Assembly (NCBI GenBank): GCA_020724485.1
Contig: DYGW01000009.1
Location: 1 to 35,818 of the forward strand
Direction: 5' to 3'
DNA length: 35,818 nucleotides
Source: Thermoflexus sp.
GTDB taxonomy: Bacteria; Chloroflexota; Anaerolineae; Aggregatilineales; Aggregatilineaceae
A program made the translations under genes and the position numbers. The notes below the pieces were generated by a model. The model was not told the DNA's origin and made no database searches. It worked only from the letters and a program-made list of their open reading frames with translations. Shown piece by piece: positions 16,999 through 24,969 of this stretch. Numbering within the stretch: the first letter of the stretch is position 1; each line of letters begins with the position of its first letter.

Positions 16999-17085
16999 CA
17001 GGCTTGACCCCTGCATGGCGTTTTGCCCCGCACGCGCTACAATCTGCCCAGAGAACATCTCCGACTCCATGACGAGGCCCAGACC

Positions 17086-18270
17086 ATGCAGAGCATCTAC
17101 CTTGACTACAGCGCCACCACCCCGCTCGATCCGCGCGTCCTGGCCGCCATGCAGCCCTATTTTGCGGAGCAGTTCGGCAATTCCAAGGCCATCCACCGCT
17201 TCGGCCACGACGCAGAGACGGCCATCGAGCACGCGCGCGAGACCGTCGCCCGCTGCCTGGGCTGCTCGCCCGCCGATGTCGTCTTCACCAGCGGCGGCAC
17301 CGAGAGCGACAACCTCGCTCTGCGCGGGCCGGCGCAGTACGCCCGCGTCCACGACCGCCCCTTCACCTTCATCACTGGCCCGGTGGAGCACGCAGCGGTC
17401 GCCGTCACCGCCCGCCAGATTCGCGACACGCTTGGCGCGGCGCTGCGCGTCGTCCCAGTAGACCGCGCGGGCCGCGTGGACCCCGCCGATCTGCGTGCCG
17501 CCTTGCACAGCCTGCCCGCCAACGGGATCGCGCTGGTCAGCCTGATCCACGCCAACAACGAGATCGGCACGGTCAGCCCCATCGCCGAATATGCGGCCAT
17601 CGCCCACGAGCACGGCGCGCTTTTCCACACGGACGCCGTGCAGTCGCCGGGCCATCTCGCCCTCGAGGTCGAGGGCATGGGCATTGACCTGCTATCGCTC
17701 TCGTCGCACAAGTTCTACGGGCCGAAGGGTGCCGGGGTGCTCGTGCTGCGCCAGAACGTGCCCTACCTCTCCGCGCAGACCGGCGCCAGCCACGAGGATC
17801 ACCGGCGCGCTGGCACGCACAACACGCCGGGCATTGTTGGCACGGCGGCGGCGCTGGAAATCGCCTGCGCCGAGCGCGTGGAGAGCGCCGCCCGCCTGAG
17901 TAACCTTCGCCAACGCCTGGTTGCGGGCGTGCTGAGCACCATCCCCGACGCGGAATTGACCGGCGACCCGCTGGATCGCCTGCCGGGCCACGCCAGCTTC
18001 GCCTTCAAGGATGTGCTCAGCAGCACGCTGCTCATGCACCTCGACCAGCGCGGCATCGCCGCCTCATCGGGCAGCGCCTGCAAATCCGGCAACGAGCAGC
18101 CCTCGGCCATTCTGGAGACGCTCGGCTTCGGCCCGCAATGGACGCGCGGCGGGCTGCGTCTCTCGCTTGGGCGCAGCACGACCAGCGACGACATCGCCAC
18201 CGTCCTCGCCGCCCTGCCGGACGCCGTGGCTGCCGTGCGGCGCATCGCCGCCATGACCGCCACGCCCTAG
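17086..18270 (+). CDS. iscS: Cysteine desulfurase (NifS/IscS type)
   Basis: A PLP enzyme of 394 residues that takes sulfur from L-cysteine as an enzyme persulfide and forms alanine. Motifs in order: [14 protein letters not shown] at the N-terminus, TSGGTESDN, the base-stacking His102 in PVEHAA, Asp183/Gln186 in HTDAVQ, the PLP-binding Lys209 in [12 protein letters not shown], and the sulfur-carrying Cys332 in [14 protein letters not shown]. The longer loop with SSGSAC follows group I (NifS/IscS) rather than SufS. ATG 17086 is chosen because the family N-terminus starts there. mnmA follows after 8 bases, so sulfur from this enzyme most likely feeds tRNA thiolation. No iscU or other Fe-S assembly gene is adjacent. 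Confidence 0.95.
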   Translation: MQSIYLDYSATTPLDPRVLAAMQPYFAEQFGNSKAIHRFGHDAETAIEHARETVARCLGCSPADVVFTSGGTESDNLALRGPAQYARVHDRPFTFITGPVEHAAVAVTARQIRDTLGAALRVVPVDRAGRVDPADLRAALHSLPANGIALVSLIHANNEIGTVSPIAEYAAIAHEHGALFHTDAVQSPGHLALEVEGMGIDLLSLSSHKFYGPKGAGVLVLRQNVPYLSAQTGASHEDHRRAGTHNTPGIVGTAAALEIACAERVESAARLSNLRQRLVAGVLSTIPDAELTGDPLDRLPGHASFAFKDVLSSTLLMHLDQRGIAASSGSACKSGNEQPSAILETLGFGPQWTRGGLRLSLGRSTTSDDIATVLAALPDAVAAVRRIAAMTATP

Positions 18271-18278
18271 CCCATCCC

Positions 18279-19361
18279 ATGACCGCCCGGCCTCGCGTCG
18301 TCGTCGCCATGAGCGGCGGAGTGGATAGCTCCGTCGCTGCCGCTCTGCTGGTTGAGCAGGGCTACGACGTGGTTGGCATGATGATGCGCCTGTGGTCGGA
18401 AGACTGCGGCGAAGGCGGCGCCAACCGCTGCTGCACGCCCAGCCAGATGGCCGACGCCCGCCGCATCGCCGGGCAGCTTGGCATCCCCTTCTATGTCATA
18501 GACACACAGGAAGTCTTTCGCCGCACCATCGTCCAATTCTTCATTGACCGCTACACCGCCGGAGACACTCCCAACCCGTGCCTGGAATGCAACCGCTACA
18601 TCCGCTTCGAGTGGCTGCTCAGCCACGCCCTAGCCAGCGGTGCGGATTACCTGGCGACCGGCCACTACGCCCGCGTCGAACATGCGCCGGACGGCACCGC
18701 TCGCCTGCTCAAGGGGCGCGACCCGGCCAAAGACCAGAGCTACGTCCTCAGCGTGTTGACGCAGGACAAGCTGCGCCACGCCCTATTCCCTGTTGGTGAC
18801 TATACGAAGGCGGAGATTCGCGCGATGGCGGCGGCACGCGGCCTGGCCGTCGCCGCCAAGCACGACAGCCAGGACTTGTGCTTCCTCGCCGACGGTGACT
18901 ATCGCCGCTTCCTGCGCGCGCACGCCCCCGGCGCGGCCCGCCCCGGCCCCATCCTCACCCGCGACGGTCGCCAGCTTGGCACGCACAGCGGCCTGCTTGA
19001 CTACACTATCGGCCAGCGCAAGGGCCTGGGCATCAGCCACAGCGAGCCGCTCTACGTCCTGGCGACCGACCCCATGCGCAATGCTCTGATCGTCGGCACG
19101 GCGGATGAGCTTGGCAGCAGGTCGCTCACCGCCGGGCGCATCAACTGGATTGCCGGGGGGCCACCCGCCAGCCGCTTCACGGCGGAGATCAAGATTCGCT
19201 ACAAGGCGCGCCTTGTGCCGGGGACAGTGACCGTGCTCCCAGATGGGAGCGTGCAGGTGAATTTCGCGGAGCCGCAGCGCGACATCACGCCCGGCCAGGG
19301 CGTCGTCTTTTATGCGGGTGAGGAGTGCCTGGGCGGGGGCATTATCACCAGGGGTCAGTAG
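18279..19361 (+). CDS. mnmA: tRNA-specific 2-thiouridylase MnmA
   Basis: Makes 2-thiouridine at wobble position 34 of tRNAs for Lys, Glu and Gln, using ATP to adenylate the base and a relayed sulfur. The protein is 360 residues. The PP-loop SGGVDSS is at residues 12-18. The catalytic Cys104 sits in [12 protein letters not shown] and the second catalytic Cys201 in HDSQDLCFL. The C-terminal beta-barrel region ([27 protein letters not shown]) is complete. ATG 18279 gives the standard N-terminus; longer frames overlap the desulfurase. Spacing of 8 bases from the cysteine desulfurase supports co-translation as a sulfur-relay pair. Its stop overlaps the convergent prepilin peptidase gene by 7 bases. 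No TusABCDE relay genes are nearby. Confidence 0.97.
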   Translation: MTARPRVVVAMSGGVDSSVAAALLVEQGYDVVGMMMRLWSEDCGEGGANRCCTPSQMADARRIAGQLGIPFYVIDTQEVFRRTIVQFFIDRYTAGDTPNPCLECNRYIRFEWLLSHALASGADYLATGHYARVEHAPDGTARLLKGRDPAKDQSYVLSVLTQDKLRHALFPVGDYTKAEIRAMAAARGLAVAAKHDSQDLCFLADGDYRRFLRAHAPGAARPGPILTRDGRQLGTHSGLLDYTIGQRKGLGISHSEPLYVLATDPMRNALIVGTADELGSRSLTAGRINWIAGGPPASRFTAEIKIRYKARLVPGTVTVLPDGSVQVNFAEPQRDITPGQGVVFYAGEECLGGGIITRGQ

Positions 19362-20194
19362 TAGTTCGAGCGCAGCAAGTCCTGCACTTCCTCGCGGAAG
19401 AGCAGCATCACCAGCGTCCCCAGGACCATGTACGGGCCGTAGGGCAACGGCGTGAAACGCCGGTAGCGCCCGATGATCGCCCGACCCACCATGTACAGCA
19501 CTGCCCCCACCGCCCCGGCGAAGACCGTGATCAGCGCGGCGAAGATGAACCCGCGCCAGCCCAACATCAAGCCGCTGAGCGCAGCCAACATCACATCGCC
19601 GAAGCCGAACGCGATCTCCTCGTTCCGGGTCAGCGTGGAAAAGGCCACTCCGCCCAGGAACATGGCGAAAAAGAGCAGAAACCCGACCGCGCCGCCCAAG
19701 AGATACTCCTCGAAAGTCCTGCCGTCTGTAGGCGCGATCGCGGCTACAACCACTGCGAACACGCATGAGGGCAAAATGACCGCGAACAGGATCAGGCGGT
19801 GCTCGATGTCAATCACGGTGATCAGCAGCAGGATCGCCACGTAGACGTACCACGCCCACAGCGCCGGCTCATCGGCGAAAGCCAGGGTCAGCCCGGCAAA
19901 CGCCAGCCCGGTCGCCAATTCCAGCAGGGGATGGCGCCAACTCAGCCGGTTGGAGTGCGGGGGGGATGGAGACGCCTCATCAGCCGGATTCACCGGGACT
20001 GCCGGGGGACCCTCACGTTTGCCGAGCGCGAACGCGCTGAGTCCCAGCCACGCCTTCGGCGGGCGCGGGCTGCCGTCCGGGTAATGCGGCAGGCGGACGC
20101 GCGCGCGGGTCGGCAGATCATCGGCCAGGATGTTGAGCACGCCCCCCACCAACAGCCCGCCCAGCCCGGCCACCCCAGCGACGACTAGTTCCAT
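19355..20194 (-). CDS. Prepilin peptidase-like A24 aspartic protease without the Cys tetrad
   Basis: A 279-residue polytopic membrane protein of the type IV prepilin peptidase family, which removes leader peptides from pilin-like proteins. The catalytic aspartates are in VIDIEHRLI (Asp129) and [12 protein letters not shown] (Asp200). The [12 protein letters not shown] and [11 protein letters not shown] regions match the N-terminal part of bacterial enzymes. The cytoplasmic zinc-cysteine tetrad of PilD is absent; that loop (residues ~38-86) is a Pro-rich stretch. ATG 20194 is preferred since AGGAG lies ten bases before it. The usual K in GDxKL is M here. Its start lies 35 bases behind a small membrane protein gene. 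No pilin genes are in the window, so the substrate is unknown. Confidence 0.88.
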   Translation of the reverse strand: MELVVAGVAGLGGLLVGGVLNILADDLPTRARVRLPHYPDGSPRPPKAWLGLSAFALGKREGPPAVPVNPADEASPSPPHSNRLSWRHPLLELATGLAFAGLTLAFADEPALWAWYVYVAILLLITVIDIEHRLILFAVILPSCVFAVVVAAIAPTDGRTFEEYLLGGAVGFLLFFAMFLGGVAFSTLTRNEEIAFGFGDVMLAALSGLMLGWRGFIFAALITVFAGAVGAVLYMVGRAIIGRYRRFTPLPYGPYMVLGTLVMLLFREEVQDLLRSNYY

Positions 20195-20229
20195 TCGCGT
20201 CTGTCTCCTGCGCGCAAAGGGTGCTGCTC

Positions 20230-20409
20230 TCAATAGTCCAGGTGAGGCCGTGCGTCCGGTGGCCCCAGGAAATAGGGCAGAGTCGGCGTCGGCGGGCCTG
20301 GCGGCGGGGGCGGCAACAGGGCCAGCGTGCTGACCAGCACCACTGCCGTGAGCACTGCAATCATCACGCCCAAAAGGATGATGCGCCCGTTGTGCGCGCC
20401 GTGTCGCAT
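20230..20409 (-). CDS. Small single-pass membrane protein (59 aa), hypothetical
   Basis: A short open frame starting MRHGAHNGRIILLGVM, with one strong membrane segment (residues ~10-33, mostly Ile/Leu/Val/Ala), then a Pro-rich tail ending ARPHLDY. GGAAGGCGAG precedes the ATG at good spacing, and an extended -10 on the same strand lies ~125 bases upstream. It sits 35 bases before the prepilin peptidase in the same direction, so the two are probably co-transcribed. It is too short for common gene-calling cut-offs. It is not a classical type IV pilin: there is no Gly-Phe-Thr-Leu-x-Glu cleavage site before the hydrophobic stretch. Function unknown. Confidence 0.6.
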   Translation of the reverse strand: MRHGAHNGRIILLGVMIAVLTAVVLVSTLALLPPPPPGPPTPTLPYFLGPPDARPHLDY

Positions 20410-20460
20410 ACGCTCGCCTTCCCCGTCCTCACTGTCGGCGAATTCGCTGCCCGCCGGTGT

Positions 20461-20490
20461 CGTAGGGGCGTATTGCGATACGCCCCTACG
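20461..20490. repeat. GTAGGGGCGTA palindromic hairpin
   Basis: CGTAGGGGCGTA (20461-20472) and TACGCCCCTACG (20479-20490) are perfect reverse complements separated by TTGCGA. A decayed relative is at 84-105 and a shorter palindrome with the same GGGGCGTA core at 13142-13163. It sits between divergent genes with no T tract, so it reads as a dispersed short palindrome rather than a terminator. Confidence 0.65.
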
Positions 20491-20534
20491 AATGTCATTT
20501 CGCTAACGGCGTCTCCGTCACCCGCGCCCCCCGC

Positions 20535-20543
20535 ATTATACCA
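20535..20543 (-). promoter_or_regulatory. Extended -10 promoter for the small protein and prepilin peptidase
   Basis: On the minus strand TGG precedes a perfect TATAAT (ATTATA at 20535-20540 on plus). The surrounding TGGTATAATGCG is identical to the extended -10 before the first gene of the window. No -35 at normal spacing. Confidence 0.5.
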
Positions 20544-20608
20544 GAAACGCCCGCGCAGCGGATGTCAGCATCCGCGCGCCAAAGTCAGCCGTATGTCAGC
20601 GATTTCGA

Positions 20609-20637
20609 TTGCCCCCCGCCCCACTCCGCCCTATAAT
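20609..20637 (+). promoter_or_regulatory. Sigma-70-type promoter for the NfeD-flotillin unit
   Basis: TTGCCC (20609-20614), a 17-base spacer and a perfect TATAAT (20632-20637), 59 bases before the NfeD-like start codon. Confidence 0.7.
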
Positions 20638-20696
20638 TCACTTATGAGGGTCTAGCGCGGGTAATACCCCCGCAAAGCGTCCAGGGGCACACCATC

Positions 20697-21314
20697 ATGA
20701 CCATCCTCACAGCAAGCGTTCTCAGCGACATCTTCGGAGACAACCCGATCCACATCGTCTATGCCGCCGCCCTCCTGATCGGGTTGGTCTATGCCATCTT
20801 CCTGCTGTTCTTCCAGGGCATCGGCGACGCGCTGGGCGACCTCAACTTCGCCCCCGGCGTGGATGCCGACATGGGCGACATCAGCCTCATTGACACCGAC
20901 GGCGCAACAGAAGCCACCGGCGTTAGCATGTTGGCCGTGGCCAGCTTCATCTCGTCGTTCGGCGCGTTCGGCCTGATCTCGGCGACGCTGTTCGGGGCGG
21001 GCACGGTCATCAGCCTGATCGTCGCCCTGGCCGGGGGCGTGTTGGTGGGCATCGCGGCCCAGGGATTCTTCCTGTACATCCTGTCGCCGACGATCAGCAG
21101 CGAAGTACACCAGGCCCGGCTGATCGGCCAGGTCGCCGAGATCACCACGCCCATCCCGATCAACGGCGTAGGCCAGATCGCTTTCGTCGCCCAGGGCAGC
21201 CGGGTCACCTACTCGGCCCGCGCCACCGACGAGCAGCGCAGCTTCGAGCGCGGCACGCCGGTGCGCATTGAGCGCATCGTCGGCGGCATGGCCTATGTGA
21301 GCGCGATTGACTGA
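20697..21314 (+). CDS. NfeD-like membrane protein, flotillin partner
   Basis: A 205-residue protein with about three membrane segments (residues ~18-40, ~75-95 and ~100-125) and a C-terminal OB-like domain (residues ~135-205: ARLIGQVAEITTPIPINGVGQIAFVAQG...VRIERIVGGMAYV), the layout of NfeD/YuaF proteins. YuaF-type proteins sit in the same operon as flotillins and adjust membrane order and flotillin function. Start at ATG 20697 after CCAGGGG. The flotillin gene follows 141 bases downstream in the same direction. Assignment to the YuaF-like group rests on architecture and neighbourhood, not on a single residue motif. Confidence 0.82.
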   Translation: MTILTASVLSDIFGDNPIHIVYAAALLIGLVYAIFLLFFQGIGDALGDLNFAPGVDADMGDISLIDTDGATEATGVSMLAVASFISSFGAFGLISATLFGAGTVISLIVALAGGVLVGIAAQGFFLYILSPTISSEVHQARLIGQVAEITTPIPINGVGQIAFVAQGSRVTYSARATDEQRSFERGTPVRIERIVGGMAYVSAID

Positions 21315-21455
21315 GACATCTACCACTGCGCGGCGTTCGGCACCCACCGCTCACACCTCAGTCACAGGCCGGACGCTGCCTGCTTGTGCGATGCACCGGC
21401 TTCGCACAATTGACGCCAGTCGTTTAGCTTGTGAACCCAGAAAGGACAACCACTC

Positions 21456-22838
21456 ATGGTAGCCGTAGGCGCAATCGTCATCCTGTTGTTCCTCTTCATC
21501 CTCTTCACGCTGGTCGCAGTCTATGCCAGCCGCGTGAGGAAAGTTGGCCCCAACGAAGTCCTGATCATCTCAGGCCGCCGCACGCGCAACGCCGAGACAG
21601 GCGAGATCGAGCCGTACCGCATTGTCAAGGGCGGGCGGGCTTTCATCTGGCCTATTCTGGAGCGCGTGGATACGCTCTCGCTGGAGATCATGACCATCGA
21701 AATCATCACCGACGACGTGTATACGCGCCAGGGCGTGCCGGTCACGCTGGAAGGCGTCGCCCAGATCAAGATTGCCAGCGACGATGTGTCCATCCGCACC
21801 GCCGCCGAGCGTTTCCTGTCCAAGACCCGCGCCGAGATCACCAACGTCGCCCACGAGACGCTGGCCGGGCACCTGCGCGCCATCATCGGCAACATGACCG
21901 TCGAGGAGATTTACCGCGAGCGCGACAGGTTCGCCCAGGAAGTCCAGGATGTCTCGGCCAGCGACCTGGCCAACATGGGCCTGGGCATTGACACCTTCGT
22001 GATCAAAGACGTGCGCGATAAAGAGGGCTACCTCGACGCGCTGGGCCGCCCGCGCGTGGCCGAAGTCAAGCGCGACGCGACCATCGCCGAGCAGCTTGCC
22101 CTCACCCGCGAGGCCGAGGCCCGCCGCGACTATAACCTGCAGCAGGCCAGCTACGACAGCGAAGTGGCCCGCAAGCAAACCGAGGCCAACCTGGCCGGGA
22201 CGCTCCAGGAGCGCATCACCAACCAGACGATCCGCGCCGAGGAAGTGCAGATCGAGCTGATCGAGAAGCAGAAGCGGATCGAGGTACAGGAGCAGGAAGC
22301 CCTGCGCATGGAAAAGGAACTGGAGGCGACGGTCCGCAAGCCAGCCGCCGCCGAGCAGTTCCGCATCGAAACGCTGGCTAACGCCCAGAAATATGAGTTG
22401 GAGGCGCGGGCTGGCGGTGAAGCCGCCGCCATCCGCCAGCGCGGTGAGGCCGAAGCGGACGCCATCCGCGCGCGCGGTCTGGCCGAAGCCGAGATCACGC
22501 TGCAAAAAGGGTTGGCCGAAGCGCAGGCAATGGAGAAGAAAGCCGCCGCCTGGCAGCAGTACAACCAGGCCGCGATCATCCAGCAGATCGTCGAGGCGCT
22601 GCCGCAGGTCGCTGCCGCCATCGCCCAGCCGCTCGCCCAGACCGACCGCATCGTGATCATCAGCAGCGGGGACGGTGCCAGCGCCGGCGCCTCGAAGATC
22701 AGCGGCGACATCACCAACATCATCGCCCAGGTGCCAGCTACCGTCGAGGCGCTCACCGGCCTGAATCTCAGCGAGTCGATCAGCCAGCTTCCGGGCATCA
22801 TGAACGCCAAACCGGAGGGCGAGCCAAAGCCGGAGTAA
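21456..22838 (+). CDS. Flotillin-like SPFH-domain protein
   Basis: A 460-residue membrane scaffold of the flotillin family. Residues ~3-27 form an N-terminal membrane anchor. An SPFH/band-7 domain covers ~30-190 (VGPNEVLIISGRRT, VPVTLEGVAQIKIASDD, LAGHLRAIIGNMTVEEIY). A long Ala/Glu-rich coiled coil spans ~200-380 (GEAEADAIRARGLAEAEI), followed by a C-terminal oligomerisation stretch with VAAAIAQPLAQTDRIVIIS. Bacterial flotillins gather proteins into lipid-ordered membrane microdomains. AAAGGACAACC precedes the ATG. It is paired with an upstream NfeD-like gene, as in YuaF-YuaG units. A perfect 34-base palindrome begins 16 bases after the stop codon. Confidence 0.95.
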   Translation: MVAVGAIVILLFLFILFTLVAVYASRVRKVGPNEVLIISGRRTRNAETGEIEPYRIVKGGRAFIWPILERVDTLSLEIMTIEIITDDVYTRQGVPVTLEGVAQIKIASDDVSIRTAAERFLSKTRAEITNVAHETLAGHLRAIIGNMTVEEIYRERDRFAQEVQDVSASDLANMGLGIDTFVIKDVRDKEGYLDALGRPRVAEVKRDATIAEQLALTREAEARRDYNLQQASYDSEVARKQTEANLAGTLQERITNQTIRAEEVQIELIEKQKRIEVQEQEALRMEKELEATVRKPAAAEQFRIETLANAQKYELEARAGGEAAAIRQRGEAEADAIRARGLAEAEITLQKGLAEAQAMEKKAAAWQQYNQAAIIQQIVEALPQVAAAIAQPLAQTDRIVIISSGDGASAGASKISGDITNIIAQVPATVEALTGLNLSESISQLPGIMNAKPEGEPKPE

Positions 22839-22854
22839 CGCCCGGCCCAAAACC

Positions 22855-22888
22855 AGACTTCCGAAGTCTGCGCAGACTTCGGAAGTCT
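22855..22888. repeat. E-family perfect 34-bp palindrome (copy E2)
   Basis: AGACTTCCGAAGTCTGC (22855-22871) is followed without a loop by its exact reverse complement. Each arm is itself a smaller palindrome (AGACTTC-C-GAAGTCT), so a cruciform or cloverleaf can form. It could end flotillin transcripts, but the following TCTCTCGG is a weak tract and the second copy at 16745-16777 is not behind a gene, favouring a dispersed repeat. Confidence 0.75.
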
Positions 22889-22912
22889 CTCTCGGAAAAT
22901 GGCGTCTGGCTG

Positions 22913-22980
22913 ACCTCACCCCCTGGCCTCGCTGCGCTCGCCTTTTCCCCCTCTCCGCTGCGGAGTTCAGGGGCGGACAG
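22913..22980. repeat. C-family repeat, half copy (C2)
   Basis: Begins ACCTCACCCCCTGGCCTCG and runs through CCCCCTCTCCGCTGCGGAG, matching one half of C1 read on the minus strand (CTGGCCTCGCTACGCTCG). The expected closing GTGAGGT half is missing; a full C copy starts 43 bases later. Confidence 0.6.
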
Positions 22981-23022
22981 GTGTTGAGCGAACGTGAAAG
23001 CAGGCGAACGTCTCACGTTTAG

Positions 23023-23096
23023 CCTCACCCCCCGGCCCCCTCTCCACGTGGTGGAGAGGGGGAGGCGAGGCGCGTCAGCGCCGAGCGGGGGTGAGG
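23023..23096. repeat. C-family palindromic repeat (copy C3)
   Basis: Ends CCTCACCCC and GGGGGTGAGG are inverted. The centre CCCCCTCTCCACGTG pairs with the following GGTGGAGAGGGGG. The right half is nearly identical to C1 read in reverse. Confidence 0.8.
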
Positions 23097-23163
23097 TAAA
23101 CCGGACGCGGGCAAACGATCTGACAGATTTTGCACACACCTCCTCCACCCGCACCTATAGATC

Positions 23164-23190
23164 ACAAAGACCGCCGTGTGGCGGTCTTTG
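23164..23190. terminator. Bidirectional stem-loop terminator downstream of ferredoxin 1
   Basis: CAAAGACCGCC (23164-23174) pairs perfectly with GGCGGTCTTTG (23180-23190) across a 5-base loop. On plus the tail is TTTGTTCT. On minus it starts 26 bases after the ferredoxin stop and ends in TTTG. It can serve the convergent flotillin and ferredoxin genes. Confidence 0.65.
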
Positions 23191-23215
23191 TTCTGCGCAA
23201 TCAGAGCGCGGCGAA

Positions 23216-23566
23216 CTACGGCGCGGAGTCGTAGCCAGGGCCGTTCTTGAAGAACTCGTAGTTCCACTTAATGTCGCCGGTCAGGTCAACGACTTCGCCG
23301 CCCGCCGCCGCCTCGCGCTTCTTCGACTCCCAGGGGATGCGCTCCTGGCCGGCAGCCATCTCGTAGGCATCCGGCACTTCCTCTTCGACGAAGATCGCCT
23401 CGAATGGGCATTCTGGCACGCACGCGCCACAGTCAATGCAGGTGTCCGGGTCAATGAAGTACCACGGCCATTCATTCTCCGGGAAGCCGGGTATGATGCA
23501 GTCAACCGGGCACACCTCTACGCACGCCCCGTCGCGCAAGCACAGGCTGGTAATGATATGGGTCAT
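23216..23566 (-). CDS. Dicluster ferredoxin (7Fe-like), paralogue 1
   Basis: A 116-residue ferredoxin. The first motif is Cys9-x5-Cys15-x3-Cys19-Pro with an additional Cys23. The second is the classical Cys43-x2-Cys46-x2-Cys49-x3-Cys53-Pro. A CP-terminated first motif with a wide first gap resembles 7Fe ferredoxins of the Thermus type, where Cys9, Cys15 and Cys53 would hold a [3Fe-4S] cluster and the others a [4Fe-4S] cluster; two [4Fe-4S] clusters remain possible. The ~60-residue C-terminal extension ends in DIKWNYEFFKNGPGYD. AGGAG precedes the ATG. It carries low-potential electrons, partner unknown. It has its own promoter and terminator and lies 245 bases from a close paralogue. Confidence 0.92.
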   Translation of the reverse strand: MTHIITSLCLRDGACVEVCPVDCIIPGFPENEWPWYFIDPDTCIDCGACVPECPFEAIFVEEEVPDAYEMAAGQERIPWESKKREAAAGGEVVDLTGDIKWNYEFFKNGPGYDSAP

Positions 23567-23708
23567 GTGTTCCCGCTCCTTATTGGGTCTAGACGACTAA
23601 TAACGTCCGTCCAGCAATCTCTCGCTGAACCGTGCCAATTGAACCCAGCGGCACACGCGCCCTGCTTCAACCAGCGCCGTCCTGTGTGCCGCGCCATACG
23701 CCAGCCCC

Positions 23709-23738
23709 ACTATAGCAAACGGACGCCCAATCGCGCAA
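23709..23738 (-). promoter_or_regulatory. Promoter for ferredoxin 1
   Basis: On the minus strand TTGCGC (23738-23733), an 18-base spacer and TATAGT (23714-23709), about 140 bases before the start codon. Confidence 0.55.
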
Positions 23739-23769
23739 GGTTTGCACAATGATAAGTACAGGTAATGAA

Positions 23770-23795
23770 GAGGGAGCGTTACCATACGCTCCCTC
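23770..23795 (-). terminator. Terminator of ferredoxin 2
   Basis: GAGGGAGCGT (23770-23779) pairs perfectly with ACGCTCCCTC (23786-23795), loop of 6. Read on the minus strand it is followed by TTCATTACC and begins 17 bases after the stop codon of ferredoxin 2. Confidence 0.65.
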
Positions 23796-23811
23796 CTGGT
23801 TGTTCATCTGG

Positions 23812-24156
23812 CTACGAAGCGTCGTGGCCTGGCCCGTTGCGGAAGAACTCGTAGTTCCACTTGATGTCTTCGGTCAGGTCTACGATCTCGCCGCCCTGCG
23901 CAGCGTAGCGTTTCCCGCCGTGCGGCACGCGCTCCTGGCCGGGGGCCATCTCGTAGGCATCCGGCACTTCTTCCTCGACAAAGATCGCCTCGAACGGGCA
24001 TTCGCTCGCGCACGCGGCGCAGTCAATGCACGAATCGGGGTCAATGTAGTACCAGGGCCATTCGCTCTCCGGCATCCCAGCGACAATCGCCTCGGATGGG
24101 CACACGTCCGCGCAGACACCGTCGCGCAGGCACAGGCTGGTTACAACATGCGTCAT
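23812..24156 (-). CDS. Dicluster ferredoxin (7Fe-like), paralogue 2
   Basis: A 114-residue paralogue of the downstream ferredoxin, about 70% identical by eye. Both motifs are kept (Cys9-x5-Cys15-x3-Cys19-Pro; Cys43-x2-Cys46-x2-Cys49-x3-Cys53-Pro), but position 23, Cys in paralogue 1, is Ala here (CPSEAI). The remaining seven cysteines exactly satisfy a [3Fe-4S] plus [4Fe-4S] protein, so paralogue 2 is the cleaner 7Fe candidate. ATG 24156 is chosen because GAGGAG sits eight bases before it; an upstream in-frame ATG would add 12 unrelated residues. The shared C-terminal WNYEFF-NGPG segment points to a common partner. It has its own promoter and terminator, so the two copies are separately expressed. 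Confidence 0.92.
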   Translation of the reverse strand: MTHVVTSLCLRDGVCADVCPSEAIVAGMPESEWPWYYIDPDSCIDCAACASECPFEAIFVEEEVPDAYEMAPGQERVPHGGKRYAAQGGEIVDLTEDIKWNYEFFRNGPGHDAS

Positions 24157-24204
24157 GCTGATTTCTCCTCTGGGCGGTACAAGCCGCAACAACTCTCATG
24201 CATC

Positions 24205-24232
24205 ACTATACCGCTCCTCACGGTTCTGTCAT
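24205..24232 (-). promoter_or_regulatory. Promoter for ferredoxin 2
   Basis: On the minus strand ATGACA (24232-24227), a 16-base spacer and TATAGT (24210-24205), about 50 bases before the start codon. Confidence 0.5.
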
Positions 24233-24305
24233 GTGAAAAAACACAGACAGAACATATGACGTTAGGCACAGCTTTGCCGCGACAGGTCCCTACCCCAAAC
24301 GAAAA

Positions 24306-24331
24306 GACCGGGAGCGCCTGCTCTCCCGGTC
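24306..24331 (-). terminator. Terminator of the superoxide dismutase gene
   Basis: GACCGGGAG (24306-24314) pairs perfectly with CTCCCGGTC (24323-24331). On the minus strand TTTTCGTTT follows, a good U tract, 26 bases after the stop codon. Confidence 0.8.
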
Positions 24332-24357
24332 CGATTTCATCGCCTTAACCGTGCGTC

Positions 24358-24969
<612 letters not shown>

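Larger units (their letters stand above)
16413..17085. other. Intergenic region between divergent acetyl-CoA synthetase and cysteine desulfurase genes
   Basis: This 673-base divergent gap has no supported gene. It holds a minus-strand -10, an E-family hairpin at 16745-16777, a full R element at 16814-16998 with its direct-repeat flanks, and a weak TACAAT at 17038-17043 before the cysteine desulfurase. Frames that cross it read through repeats. Confidence 0.8.
22839..23215. other. Repeat-filled intergenic region between convergent flotillin and ferredoxin genes
   Basis: No gene is supported in these 377 bases. Contents in order: E-family palindrome 22855-22888, half C-family repeat 22913-22980, full C-family repeat 23023-23096 and a bidirectional terminator hairpin at 23164-23190. 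Confidence 0.8.

Noticed and set aside
17004-17043. TTGACC ... TACAAT as a promoter for the cysteine desulfurase
   Set aside because: The spacing is 28 bases, far from 17, and TTGACC is in the flanking direct repeat of R3. Only the weak -10 remains.
21570-22919. 449-codon minus-strand frame opposite flotillin
   Set aside because: Shadow frame with repetitive Gly/Leu/Asp composition that runs into the palindrome; flotillin on plus has full domain structure.
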